Shown here piece by piece: positions 54,935 through 63,792 of a stretch of DNA of 64,000 bases. The number at the start of each line of letters is the position of its first letter. Within the stretch, counting starts at the first letter, position 1. Made by a program: the position numbers and the translations under genes. The notes under the pieces are model-generated. The model saw only the letters and a program-made list of their open reading frames with translations. It made no database searches and had not been told where the DNA came from. This DNA is from Martelella mediterranea (GTDB taxonomy: Bacteria; Pseudomonadota; Alphaproteobacteria; Rhizobiales; Rhizobiaceae), in assembly GCA_003001975.1 (NCBI GenBank), contig PVUG01000010.1:113247-177246 (forward strand), in the 5' to 3' direction.

Positions 54935-55845
54935 GCAAGAAGAAAGGTCGCTCCATCGAGCTGTTCTTCGTCGACGGCACGCCCGATGGCATGGTCACGG
55001 CCGCGATACCGTTCCAGTGGTCCGGCCATGTTCTGGTAACGCAGCGCACGCAGTTGAAAGAGGCGATCTCGCGCCCGGAAGCGGGCCGCACGGGCGTTTA
55101 TATTCTTGTTGGCGACAAGGATGGCAGGGCAACTGCCTATATCGGCGAAACCGACGAGCTGAAAAAGCGCCTGACCCAGCACGCCTCGGAAAAGGACTGG
55201 TGGGACGTGGCGATCCTGATCACATCAGGCGGGGAGCCTTTGAACAAGGCCCATGCCCGATATCTTGAACATCGGATGCTTTCAGACGCCAGGGAGATCA
55301 ACAAGATCGCGCTGGAAAACGGGCAGGGCGCTACGGCAAGCCCGCTGAGCGAGGCCGCTCGCGCCCATATGGAAGATTTTCTGGAAAATATCTATCTCGT
55401 TCTGCCTGCGCTGCGGTTCGATTTCCTGTCCGAGCAAACCAAGGATGACAGCCCGGCCGCACCGGCGCCGATCAAAGCGAGCGCCGTTTACTTCACCTTT
55501 GAAGTGGCGCGTCATGGGGTGAAGGCCCGTGCGCGATGGGAAGACGGCAAGTTCATTGTTGAGGCGGGCTCTCTGGCGCGCGGCAAATGGTCCAGTACGG
55601 CGCAACACGCCACCTACGAGGAATTGTATGGTGAACTGGTTGATCAGGGTGTTTTGCAGCCACAAGGTTCGATGCGCGTTTTTTCAAGAAGTTATGTCTT
55701 CAACAGCACCAGTGCTGCGGCTGCCGTTGTTTCGGGCCGTCCAGCCTCTGGCCCCAAGAGTTGGATTCTTGCGGGCACACACCAGAACTACGGCGACTGG
55801 GAAGCTTCACAGCTTCAGGCAGTCTCCGACGAAACAAGTACTTGA
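54931..55845 (+). CDS. GIY-YIG domain protein with DUF4357-like C-terminus
   Basis: 304 residues. The GIY-YIG nuclease fold begins GVYILV (55-60), continues to AYIGET (YIG at 70-72), with R80 and a late glutamate in YLEHRM (E113), the positions of catalytic residues. The C-terminal 100 residues have a DUF4357-like pattern (FTFEVARHGVKARARWEDGKFIV as its core, then GKWSSTAQHATYEELYGELV). This pair of domains is often carried within type I restriction operons. The ATGA overlap with hsdS ties its translation to the specificity subunit. Its role in the system is not known. Confidence 0.85.
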   Translation: MSKKKGRSIELFFVDGTPDGMVTAAIPFQWSGHVLVTQRTQLKEAISRPEAGRTGVYILVGDKDGRATAYIGETDELKKRLTQHASEKDWWDVAILITSGGEPLNKAHARYLEHRMLSDAREINKIALENGQGATASPLSEAARAHMEDFLENIYLVLPALRFDFLSEQTKDDSPAAPAPIKASAVYFTFEVARHGVKARARWEDGKFIVEAGSLARGKWSSTAQHATYEELYGELVDQGVLQPQGSMRVFSRSYVFNSTSAAAAVVSGRPASGPKSWILAGTHQNYGDWEASQLQAVSDETST

Positions 55846-55893
55846 GGAGCAATTTCGCAGTCTGTTCAGCTACGCGCGAAAGGGAACAATATC

Positions 55894-57744
55894 ATGAGTA
55901 CATTCGACAGCACAAAGCTTCCGCTTCCTCAGGTCCTCAAGGACATCACCGATGGGGTCATCCAGCTGCCTGATTTCCAGCGCGGATGGGTTTGGGACGA
56001 CGAGCATGTGAGATCGCTGCTAATCTCGATCGCCCGCTCGTTTCCGGTCGGCGCTGTTATGATGCTGGATACAGGGGGCGAAGTGCGTTTCCAGGTGCGG
56101 CCGGTGGAGAATGTCGAGTTCAATGGAAAATTACCAGAGCCGGAAAAGCTAATCCTCGACGGACAGCAACGCCTGACCTCACTCACCCAGGTCCTGGCCC
56201 TGGACAAGCCCGTGAAAACCTTCGATGCGAAGGGCAGGCGCATGGATCGGCACTATTACATCGACATTTCGCTGGCGCTTGAGGAAGACCGCATCGAGGA
56301 TGCGTTTATCTCTGTTCCCGCTGACCGCAAGATCAAGCAGAATTTCGACAGGGATATTGTGATGGATCTGTCGTCCACGGAGCTGGAGATTAGAAACTTC
56401 CATTTTCCCTGCTCCCAAATCCTGAGCTCGGACGAGTGGGAGGAGGCTTTGCATGAGCACGCTCCTGAACGTTTCGGCGAGTTCATGAAGTTCCGCAAGC
56501 AAGTCCTGGCGGCTTTCCGCAGCTACCAGCTGCCAGCGATTACCTTGGGCAAGGCTACCTCGAAGGAAGCGGTGTGCCTCGTCTTCGAGAAGGTGAACAC
56601 CGGAGGCGTTCCCCTGTCGGTTTTCGAACTGGTGACCGCGACCTTCGCGGCAGAAAACTTCAACCTCCGTGATGACTGGTACGGTAGCCGTCTGAGGAGC
56701 GTCGAAGGCAAGGCTGAACGACTGTCGAGGGAACCGATCCTCAAGGGGATCGAACCGACGGATTTTCTGCAGGCGATCTCGATTTTGCAGAGTTCCGAAC
56801 GTCGAAAAGCAGATATCGCCGCGGGTAAAACCGGAAAGCAGGTGTCTGCCGTCAGCGCAAAAAGGGCGGCAGTCCTGTCATTGTCGCTGAGCGATTATCA
56901 GACGTGGGGTCCAGCTGTCGAAAATGGCTTCATATTGGCTGCCAAGTTTATGCGCAAGCAGTGCTTCTTCGCCGGATACGAACTGCCTTATCGTACACAG
57001 CTGGTGCCCTTGGCAGCGGTTCTTTCGCAGATCGAGAATCGCTGGCGTGAGCCCAAGGTCTACGACCGCTTATCCCGCTGGTTCTGGTGCGGGGTCCTGG
57101 GGGAGCTTTATGGCGGAGCCGCCGAAACACGTATTGCTAACGACTATGAAGAACTGATGCGGTGGGTAATTGATGGTGGGGAAGCCGGCGACATTCCGCG
57201 CACCATTAGTGATGCTGCCTTCCAGGAAAGCCGCCTCGATACCTTGCGATCAAGAAATAGCGCTGCCTACAAGGGTTTGAATGTTCTGATCCTTCGAGAA
57301 GGCGCCAAGGATTTCTTCTGGAAAGCTAGCATCCAGGAACTTGACAGCGATGAGATTGCCTTGGACATTCATCATATCTTTCCACGAGCATGGTGTGAAG
57401 ATGCTGGCATTTCCCCGAGCACCTTCAACTCTATCGTCAACAAGACCCCCATTTCCTACAAAGCGAACCGAATGATCGGCCGCAAAGCTCCTTCTGAGTA
57501 CCTTGTTTCGCTCCAAGCGCATGAGAATGTTGGTCTCGATGATGCGGAGATGGATGCCATCCTCGACTCACACCGTATTCCGGTGCAGGAGCTTCGGTCC
57601 GATGCGTTTGCCAGCTTTTATTCCGCGAGGAAGGCAAAGCTTCTGGAGTTGGTTGAGATCGCCATGGAAAAAGCCCCACAACTCGACCAGTCGGCTGCGG
57701 ATAGATCTTCTGCGCAGGAAACGGATCACGACGAACTCGTGTGA
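55894..57744 (+). CDS. DUF262 (GmrSD-like) protein with C-terminal HNH-like motif
   Basis: 616 residues. The N-terminal DUF262 domain (a ParB/Srx-like NTPase fold) has LPDFQRGWVWDDEHV and the hallmark DGQQRLTSL (DGQQRLTS at 89-96), then VFEKVNTGGVPLSVFELV. The C-terminus resembles an HNH region: LDIHHIFPRAWC (H493, H494) with a later asparagine. GmrSD-type DUF262/DUF1524 proteins cleave modified phage DNA. Here the gene sits between the GIY-YIG gene (48 bases) and hsdM (11 bases), so it may guard against phages whose modification blocks HsdR. Confidence 0.85.
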   Translation: MSTFDSTKLPLPQVLKDITDGVIQLPDFQRGWVWDDEHVRSLLISIARSFPVGAVMMLDTGGEVRFQVRPVENVEFNGKLPEPEKLILDGQQRLTSLTQVLALDKPVKTFDAKGRRMDRHYYIDISLALEEDRIEDAFISVPADRKIKQNFDRDIVMDLSSTELEIRNFHFPCSQILSSDEWEEALHEHAPERFGEFMKFRKQVLAAFRSYQLPAITLGKATSKEAVCLVFEKVNTGGVPLSVFELVTATFAAENFNLRDDWYGSRLRSVEGKAERLSREPILKGIEPTDFLQAISILQSSERRKADIAAGKTGKQVSAVSAKRAAVLSLSLSDYQTWGPAVENGFILAAKFMRKQCFFAGYELPYRTQLVPLAAVLSQIENRWREPKVYDRLSRWFWCGVLGELYGGAAETRIANDYEELMRWVIDGGEAGDIPRTISDAAFQESRLDTLRSRNSAAYKGLNVLILREGAKDFFWKASIQELDSDEIALDIHHIFPRAWCEDAGISPSTFNSIVNKTPISYKANRMIGRKAPSEYLVSLQAHENVGLDDAEMDAILDSHRIPVQELRSDAFASFYSARKAKLLELVEIAMEKAPQLDQSAADRSSAQETDHDELV

Positions 57745-57755
57745 AAGGATAAAGA

Positions 57756-59225
57756 GTGAATACCGCACCGATCATCTCAAAGGTCTGGTCCTTTTGCACA
57801 ACGCTCCGTGACGATGGCGTTGGCTATGGCGATTATCTGGAACAGCTGACCTATCTCATCTTCCTGAAGATGGCCGATGAATATGCGAAACCGCCATACA
57901 ATCGCGATGTGGGCGTGCCGGAGGTCTATAGCTGGGGAAGTCTGACAGCGCTGCGCGGCGCCGACCTTGAAGCACATTACGTGAAAGTGCTTCGCGAACT
58001 GGGCCAGCAGAAAGGCATGCTGGGGCAGATTTTCACCAAGGCGCAGAACAAGATCACCGATCCTGCCAAGCTGTTCAGGCTGATCGATATGGTGGATGGC
58101 ACCAAATGGATCATGCTGGGTGCTGATGTGAAAGGCGATATTTACGAAGGCCTTCTGGAACGCAACGCAGAGGACACAAAGTCTGGCGCCGGGCAGTATT
58201 TCACGCCTCGCTCGCTGATCCAGGCCATGGTCGAATGTGTGCAGCCCAAGCCAGGCGAAACGATTGCGGATCCGGCCTGCGGAACGGGTGGGTTCTTTCT
58301 GGCCGCGCATGACTATTTGACTGATCCGGAGAACTACGCGCTCAACCGTGAACAGAAAGAATTCCTGAAAAACGATACATTCTGCGGCAACGAGATTGTC
58401 GCAGGCACGCGACGTCTTTGCCTGATGAACATGTTTCTTCATGGCATTGGGGAGATGTCGGGTGAGCCAAGCGTGTCGCCTGCCGATGCTCTGATCTCAT
58501 CGCCTTCTGACACCGTGGACCTGGTGTTGGCCAATCCTCCATTCGGCAAAAAAAGCTCGATGACATTTACGAATGCAGAAGGGGAGCAGGAAACCGAGGA
58601 GCTGACTTACAATCGTCAGGATTTCTGGGCCACGACTTCGAATAAGCAGCTCAATTTCGTTCAGCATATCCGTACAATGCTGAAGACCACAGGGCGCGGC
58701 GCGGTCGTTGTGCCGGATAACGTGCTTTTTGAAGGCGGAGCAGGTGAAACCATCCGCCGGAAACTTCTGCAAAATACCGACTTGCATACGATCCTTCGCC
58801 TGCCGACAGGAATCTTCTATGCGCAGGGAGTGAAGGCGAATGTCATTTTCTTCGACAACAGGGCTGCCAGCAAGAACCCTCAAACATCACAGGTATGGTT
58901 CTACGACTATCGGACGAATGTGCACCATACGCTCAAGCAGAAGCCGATGACTTATTCCCACCTTCAGGATTTCATCGCCTGCTACAACCCGGGCAACCGG
59001 CATAAGCGGACCGCAACATGGTCAGATGAGAACCCCGATGGCCGTTGGCGCGCCTTCAGCCGTGAGGAACTGCTCGCGCGAGACAAAGCAAGCCTCGATG
59101 TCTTCTGGCTGAAAGATAGCTCAATGACTGATCTCGATAGCTTGCCAGAGCCTGACATTCTGCTTGAAGAAATCATAGAGAACCTCGGCGCGGCCATGGA
59201 AAATTTTGCAGCAGTACGCCATTAG
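57756..59225 (+). CDS. hsdM: Type I DNA adenine methyltransferase HsdM
   Basis: 489 residues, starting at GTG behind AAAGGA. An N-terminal helical HsdM_N region precedes the N6-adenine methyltransferase core: AdoMet motif I DPACGTGGF at 172-180 and catalytic NPPFG at 260-264, with GQYFTPRSL ahead. It methylates the HsdS site and is needed both for protection and for restriction. It is last in the operon, far from hsdS, an uncommon order. Confidence 0.94.
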   Translation: MNTAPIISKVWSFCTTLRDDGVGYGDYLEQLTYLIFLKMADEYAKPPYNRDVGVPEVYSWGSLTALRGADLEAHYVKVLRELGQQKGMLGQIFTKAQNKITDPAKLFRLIDMVDGTKWIMLGADVKGDIYEGLLERNAEDTKSGAGQYFTPRSLIQAMVECVQPKPGETIADPACGTGGFFLAAHDYLTDPENYALNREQKEFLKNDTFCGNEIVAGTRRLCLMNMFLHGIGEMSGEPSVSPADALISSPSDTVDLVLANPPFGKKSSMTFTNAEGEQETEELTYNRQDFWATTSNKQLNFVQHIRTMLKTTGRGAVVVPDNVLFEGGAGETIRRKLLQNTDLHTILRLPTGIFYAQGVKANVIFFDNRAASKNPQTSQVWFYDYRTNVHHTLKQKPMTYSHLQDFIACYNPGNRHKRTATWSDENPDGRWRAFSREELLARDKASLDVFWLKDSSMTDLDSLPEPDILLEEIIENLGAAMENFAAVRH

Positions 59226-59374
59226 TCGCTCGACACCGCCTTCTCATTGTTAGGTCAGCGGCTCTCACTGACCAAAAATGCATAGGCACTTGGTTCGTTT
59301 GGCAGAAAGAAGTGAACGGGATTGCCTCAAAGTCCGCGCCACCGCTGCGTGGTCTTTTTGCTCAGGCTGCCCCC

Positions 59375-59530
59375 TCACGAGTCTTTGAAATACTGCTCGA
59401 GTATTCGCCGGACCATTTCAGGCCGAGTGGGAATATCCGCTTCATTGCGGCGGCAGTCATCAATCTTCGTCAAGAGCGTCTGCGATAGCCGCAGCGTCAT
59501 AACAGCATTGTCTTTTCTAGGTGGCGCCAT
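59375..59530 (-). CDS. Small ribbon-helix-helix DNA-binding protein
   Basis: 51 residues from ATG 59530 (GTGAAAG in front; a longer frame to 59560 lacks a ribosome site). AVMTLRLSQTLLTKIDD forms the N-terminal beta strand and helix of a MetJ/Arc fold, followed by RPEMVRRILEQYF. It is encoded opposite to the flanking defence genes and has a short palindrome just upstream, so it is probably an autoregulated repressor. It could be an orphan antitoxin or a regulator of the unknown gene at 59650, with which it is divergent. Confidence 0.75.
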   Translation of the reverse strand: MAPPRKDNAVMTLRLSQTLLTKIDDCRRNEADIPTRPEMVRRILEQYFKDS

Positions 59531-59546
59531 AACACTTTCACTTATT

Positions 59547-59558
59547 GATGTTGACATC
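59547..59558. promoter_or_regulatory. Candidate RHH operator
   Basis: GATGT-TG-ACATC, a 5-base inverted repeat within TTATTGATGTTGACATCATT, 17-28 bases upstream of the RHH start and about 90 bases before the plus-strand gene at 59650. Arc/CopG proteins bind such short repeats. Confidence 0.45.
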
Positions 59559-59649
59559 ATTAAGTCGTTATGTCATAAAACGCGGACGCTGGCAAGGGTT
59601 CCCGCCCTCGACCAGCGTCCTAACCACTAAACCTGTATGAGAGGTTCAA

Positions 59650-60171
59650 ATGGCTAATAAAGCTCGTAACACGCCGGCTTCGGCGAATGAAGATGCATGC
59701 GCTCGGGGCGCATCACCAATCACCCGGCTTTTCCCCAAGCTTCTTGAAAATATGAGCGCGGTCGTGAAGACCGAAAGCGCGATCGAGGGTAAACCTGTCT
59801 TCGATCCGGCATTCGCAGCATGGCTGCATGATGCCGAAACTGCCGGCGATACTCTCTCCGATACCGTCCGCGAGATGATCGCTCTTCCGGCCACCCATCC
59901 CTCGGATGAGATGCCGCAGAAACTTGCCTTCATTCTCGATGGCCTTATGGGGGCAGAGACGATGGCTGAGCGACATGCCGCCCGCGGCAATGCTCTGCGA
60001 TATGCCGGGGAACTCGTCTTTCCTGGCCCCCATCGCGCCGCCTCCGATATGGTGCTGGCGAGGCACGGTCAGGACGCGCTGTCCAGGCTGCTTCAGCTGG
60101 AGCTCTATCGCCTGCAGCCCGACAGTCTGCAGGACAGTTCCGACTTTCCGGAACAGCCGACGCTGAACTGA
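59650..60171 (+). CDS. Hypothetical protein, 173 residues
   Basis: No family recognised. It is soluble, helical, with low-complexity ends; no signal or zinc ligands. A good ribosome site (GAGAGG, 5-6 bases from ATG) and codon use like the flanking genes support it as real. It is divergent from the RHH gene, whose operator-like repeat lies between them, and is followed by the zinc-ribbon/GIY-YIG gene after 170 bases. The three plus-strand genes 59650-63745 may form one unit. Confidence 0.65.
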   Translation: MANKARNTPASANEDACARGASPITRLFPKLLENMSAVVKTESAIEGKPVFDPAFAAWLHDAETAGDTLSDTVREMIALPATHPSDEMPQKLAFILDGLMGAETMAERHAARGNALRYAGELVFPGPHRAASDMVLARHGQDALSRLLQLELYRLQPDSLQDSSDFPEQPTLN

Positions 60172-60345
60172 GCGCACCGCCGGGCGAAACCGCACTCGAC
60201 TGCTGATGCTTTAGCGGCAGCCGTTCCGAGATCCTCCTTCGCCCCATTCCGAATAATTGAGCCGGACTTTCCGGATACACCGCGCTGGCAACGATGCGTT
60301 GGACGCGGGAATGCCAAGTCATGCCTGTTCAAATGGAGGACACCG

Positions 60346-61383
60346 ATGTCCGAGAAAAACAGTCGCGGCCGTCTGCCACGCAAACATAAACAACCATATG
60401 TTCCTCACCGATCACGTCATGTGCCGGTATCGGCCTGGACGACCTATGACGACGAAATCCCGCAAGCGTGGCAAATCGCCGCCATCGAAAAGGGCTTCAT
60501 TATTACTCGACGCGTACGGGATCGCTATCATGTCGCGCTGGAGTGCATGACCTGCGGCGCCGAGACGTTTCAGAAAGCTTACGTCGTTCGAACGGCCCGG
60601 CCGCAATGTGCCGCCTGCCTTGACCATCGCCGCCAAATGGAGGCTGCCACCTGCGGCTACACGCTGCTCGGCCGAGATGACACGAACCACAAATACGGAT
60701 CCTACAGATTGCCGTGCGGTCATGTTGTCTCGTTGCAGTTCGGACGCGTTTCGCGTCTGGCTCGCGACGGACGCGTCCCCGGCCGCCCCGGTTACCGCTG
60801 CCCGGAATGCCACACGGCAAAGATTTCGGGGCTGGCAGCAAAACGGGGTTGGACGCTCGTCGGCCCGGATCCGGAGGGAAATGCAAATTATCGCGTGTTC
60901 CGGCATCAGGAGGGATGTGGCCACGAGCAACGCATTGCGGTCGCAAACCTAGAGACAGGCCGTTTCGGCTGCGCTCGATGCGGTGAGGTCTGGTCAGCGG
61001 CGCCCAGCTGCATCTATGTCATGGAATTCGTTGTTCCGGACAAGGGCACCTACATCAAATTGGGCTATTCGAAAAATCCGGAATCCAGACTTCATTGGCA
61101 GCTCGGGCTTTCGAAGAAAATCTCGTCCCGGATCCTCCACCAACTGGCGATGCCGACCGGGCATCAGGCGCAGAAGCTCGAGAAGAAGCTCCATAACACG
61201 GTCCGCCATCGTTTTCCGGATGCCGTTGTCCCGACAGCAGAGCTTTGCGGCTGGATCAATGTCGTCTCGGAAATCTACCGGCCGGCGATCTTGCCGGACA
61301 TCCTGACGTTGCTGGAGACGATCGCAGCAAAGGTGAGATCCACCGCCGAAAACCGGAAGCCGAATTCCGGAACGCAGAACTAA
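60346..61383 (+). CDS. Zinc-ribbon-repeat protein with C-terminal GIY-YIG (MUG113/T5orf172-like) nuclease domain
   Basis: 345 residues. Three successive repeats each carry a zinc-knuckle pair: C67-C70 with C88-C91; C124-H126 with C152-C155; C191-H193 with C209-C212. Each is preceded by a similar G-aromatic-T-hydrophobic strand (GFIITR, GYTLLG, GWTLVG). From about 222 a GIY-YIG-type fold begins (CIYVMEF, then YIKLGYSKNPESRL, R248, and KLEKKLH with a glutamate). The repeats probably bind DNA and place the nuclease. GGAGG lies 6 bases before the ATG. Target unknown. Confidence 0.78.
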   Translation: MSEKNSRGRLPRKHKQPYVPHRSRHVPVSAWTTYDDEIPQAWQIAAIEKGFIITRRVRDRYHVALECMTCGAETFQKAYVVRTARPQCAACLDHRRQMEAATCGYTLLGRDDTNHKYGSYRLPCGHVVSLQFGRVSRLARDGRVPGRPGYRCPECHTAKISGLAAKRGWTLVGPDPEGNANYRVFRHQEGCGHEQRIAVANLETGRFGCARCGEVWSAAPSCIYVMEFVVPDKGTYIKLGYSKNPESRLHWQLGLSKKISSRILHQLAMPTGHQAQKLEKKLHNTVRHRFPDAVVPTAELCGWINVVSEIYRPAILPDILTLLETIAAKVRSTAENRKPNSGTQN

Positions 61384-61585
61384 TCCGGAATGGATCTCCA
61401 TTCAATCACCCGGAAGTGTCCCTGAATCCAGAACGCCGCTTCGGTATGGCTGATTTCCGGATTCGCCCGCAGGCCATTCCGGAAAGCATATGAGCAAACT
61501 TCGGTTCCGTGAAGCGGACTTTCCGGATGATTGCTCGTGCGTTCCGGATTGGAAGCGTCCCGCCCAAAGCCTCAAGAGGTATATC

Positions 61586-63745
61586 ATGACCGCATGGATC
61601 ACCTATGCCGATACACTCATTGCCAGAATGCGAGTGTCACCTGAATTCGACGGCCTTCACGGCGCATCATCCGGAAAGCATCGCCGCAAACGGCAATACC
61701 ACGACAGATGCGATGAGAGCGCTCTCGACATTCCTGACGATACGGAAGCGCCCTCCATCGAGCCACCGGACCTGCCGCAACGGGCGGTATCGCTGGCGCT
61801 GCGCCTTGCCAGAACCTGGGAGAGCGAGAATGCGTTCGAGGACGGGGTCCTGGCTCCCCGGGCGCTCACCTGCCTGAGCGGCATGCGCCCCGGTGAGATC
61901 AGCATGATCAAGCGGATCATGACAACAGTCATGATGCCGGCGGGACGCCTTGCGGCATCTGATCCTGCATTCCTGAAACAGGCGGAGAACGGTTTCCTGC
62001 TGCTGGCGCCGGCAACCGATGGCGACAGCATTTCGGCGCGCCATGCGGTCCGCGATCTCGAGGAGGAAATTCGCCATGCGCTCGATCTCGCATATCCGAC
62101 CCTGGTCCTGATGCCCGACCAGATCCGTGTCAGCCCAGACCTACAGGCGGCCTTGCCTGCTCCTGTTCGTCTTGCGAGCGTCGACAGGGACATCATGAGT
62201 GCTCATCTCCGGCATCGCTATCCGGACTGTATCGACGGACAAGCCGATCCGGCGCTGCAACTGCCGGACAATATCGGTGACGCGCCCTTTGCCGTCATCA
62301 GCGCTTCATTGCGCGAGGCAACTGCTGCCGCGGCCCTTGCGCGATTGAAAAGCGTCGCTCGTTCTGACCGGAAGGCCGGTCCGACGCTCGAGGATATCTC
62401 CGGCCATGCACCGGCGCTTGCGGCGGCCCGGATGATGGTTGACGACCTGAAACGCTGGCAGGGGGGACAGATTGCCTGGGACACCATGAGCCGGTCCTTG
62501 CTTTTGTATGGTCCACCGGGAACGGGAAAAAGTTATGTGGCACGCGCCATGGGAAACTCGGCCGACATTGCGTTCATCCAGGCGAGCGTTTCACTCTGGC
62601 AAGCTCAGGGTCATCTCGGTGATCTGCTTGCGGCCATGCGGACCACATTTGCCGACGCCCGCGCCCGGGCGCCCTGTATCCTGTTTCTCGACGAGATCGA
62701 CAGCGCGGGAAGCCGGTTCGACGACGACAGCCACGCGCGCTCCTACCGTAGACAGGTGGTCAATGGAATTTTGGAAGAGATCGACATTGTCCTTCGGTGC
62801 GAGGGTGTCATCCTCGTTGGTGCCTGCAACGACCCGGGAGCGATGGACCCGGCACTGTTGCGGGCCGGACGATTCGACCTGAAGATCGAGATGCCACGGC
62901 CAGATCGTGATGGAATCCTCTCCATGCTGCGCCAGAAGCTCGAGCACGACGGCCTGGGCGCTACGGATCTGGATGCGCTGGCGCGCAGAAGCGCCGGAAT
63001 GACGGCAGCCGACATCGATGCCGGGGTGCGTCAGGCACGAACTCTGGCGCGCGCCGCAAATCGCGCGCTCTCGCTTGCCGATCTGGAGCGTGTGTTTCCG
63101 TCCCCGGCATCGCAGGACCCGGAACGCGACTGGCGTATCGCCGTGCATGAAGCCGGCCACGCTATTGTCACGCAGGCGCTGGGAATGGGAACCGTCCAGC
63201 GCGTGGCACTGGTGGGCGGTGGCGGCGTGAGCGTCATCGACCGCATGCCGACCCAGGGGCGGATCTGCGATATCGAAAGCGCTCTGACCTGTCTGATGGC
63301 CGGCCGAGCGGCAGAAATGCTGATCCTCGGCAATATCTCGTCGGGCGCCGGTGGACCGGTTGGCTCCGATCTCGAGCAGGCAACAGCTTTGGCCCTCCGG
63401 ATCGACACCAATTTTGGTATCGGTGAACACGGACCAACCTGGCTCGGCGATATCGCGACCGTTTCCTTGCGCGATCCCGATCAGCGCCGTCGCGTTCGAG
63501 CCCGCCTGGAGCAGGCGGAGCAACACGCCTCCGAAATCCTTGCGGCCCATCAGGAGATCCTGACGCGGATGGCGCGTAACCTGGTCCATGAACGTGAACT
63601 GACAGGCGGCCCGCTCCAAAATCTCCTGAGCGATGTCGTCGTACAGTCGAAGGCTTCAGCGCCACACCAACACGCAACAAGGGCGGATGAAGATGACACG
63701 AAAAAAGGAACTGACATGCCCATCCAGGAAAAGACATCCTGCTGA
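61586..63745 (+). CDS. Soluble FtsH-like AAA+ ATPase with M41 zinc-protease domain
   Basis: 719 residues from ATG 61586 (AAGAGG six bases ahead); an in-frame ATG at 61490 would add 32 residues of atypical codon use. The N-terminal ~250 residues are a unique helical region with no membrane segment. The AAA+ module follows: Walker A GPPGTGKS at 309-316, Walker B CILFLDEIDS, arginine-finger region RAGRFDLKIEMPRPDR. The M41 protease has HEAGH (521-525) and the third-ligand segment SGAGGPVGSDLEQAT. FtsH proteins are membrane-bound; this one is not, so it is likely a specialised cytoplasmic protease. Confidence 0.82.
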   Translation: MTAWITYADTLIARMRVSPEFDGLHGASSGKHRRKRQYHDRCDESALDIPDDTEAPSIEPPDLPQRAVSLALRLARTWESENAFEDGVLAPRALTCLSGMRPGEISMIKRIMTTVMMPAGRLAASDPAFLKQAENGFLLLAPATDGDSISARHAVRDLEEEIRHALDLAYPTLVLMPDQIRVSPDLQAALPAPVRLASVDRDIMSAHLRHRYPDCIDGQADPALQLPDNIGDAPFAVISASLREATAAAALARLKSVARSDRKAGPTLEDISGHAPALAAARMMVDDLKRWQGGQIAWDTMSRSLLLYGPPGTGKSYVARAMGNSADIAFIQASVSLWQAQGHLGDLLAAMRTTFADARARAPCILFLDEIDSAGSRFDDDSHARSYRRQVVNGILEEIDIVLRCEGVILVGACNDPGAMDPALLRAGRFDLKIEMPRPDRDGILSMLRQKLEHDGLGATDLDALARRSAGMTAADIDAGVRQARTLARAANRALSLADLERVFPSPASQDPERDWRIAVHEAGHAIVTQALGMGTVQRVALVGGGGVSVIDRMPTQGRICDIESALTCLMAGRAAEMLILGNISSGAGGPVGSDLEQATALALRIDTNFGIGEHGPTWLGDIATVSLRDPDQRRRVRARLEQAEQHASEILAAHQEILTRMARNLVHERELTGGPLQNLLSDVVVQSKASAPHQHATRADEDDTKKGTDMPIQEKTSC

Positions 63746-63792
63746 AACCATGTTCCTCTTCTTCAGGGAATGACGGCGGCATCCGTTTTGAC

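Noticed and set aside
55894..57744. BREX BrxU or SspE effector
   Set aside because: DUF262 is shared, but no brx or ssp/dnd genes are present; the neighbours are hsd genes, so a GmrSD-like accessory is the better call.
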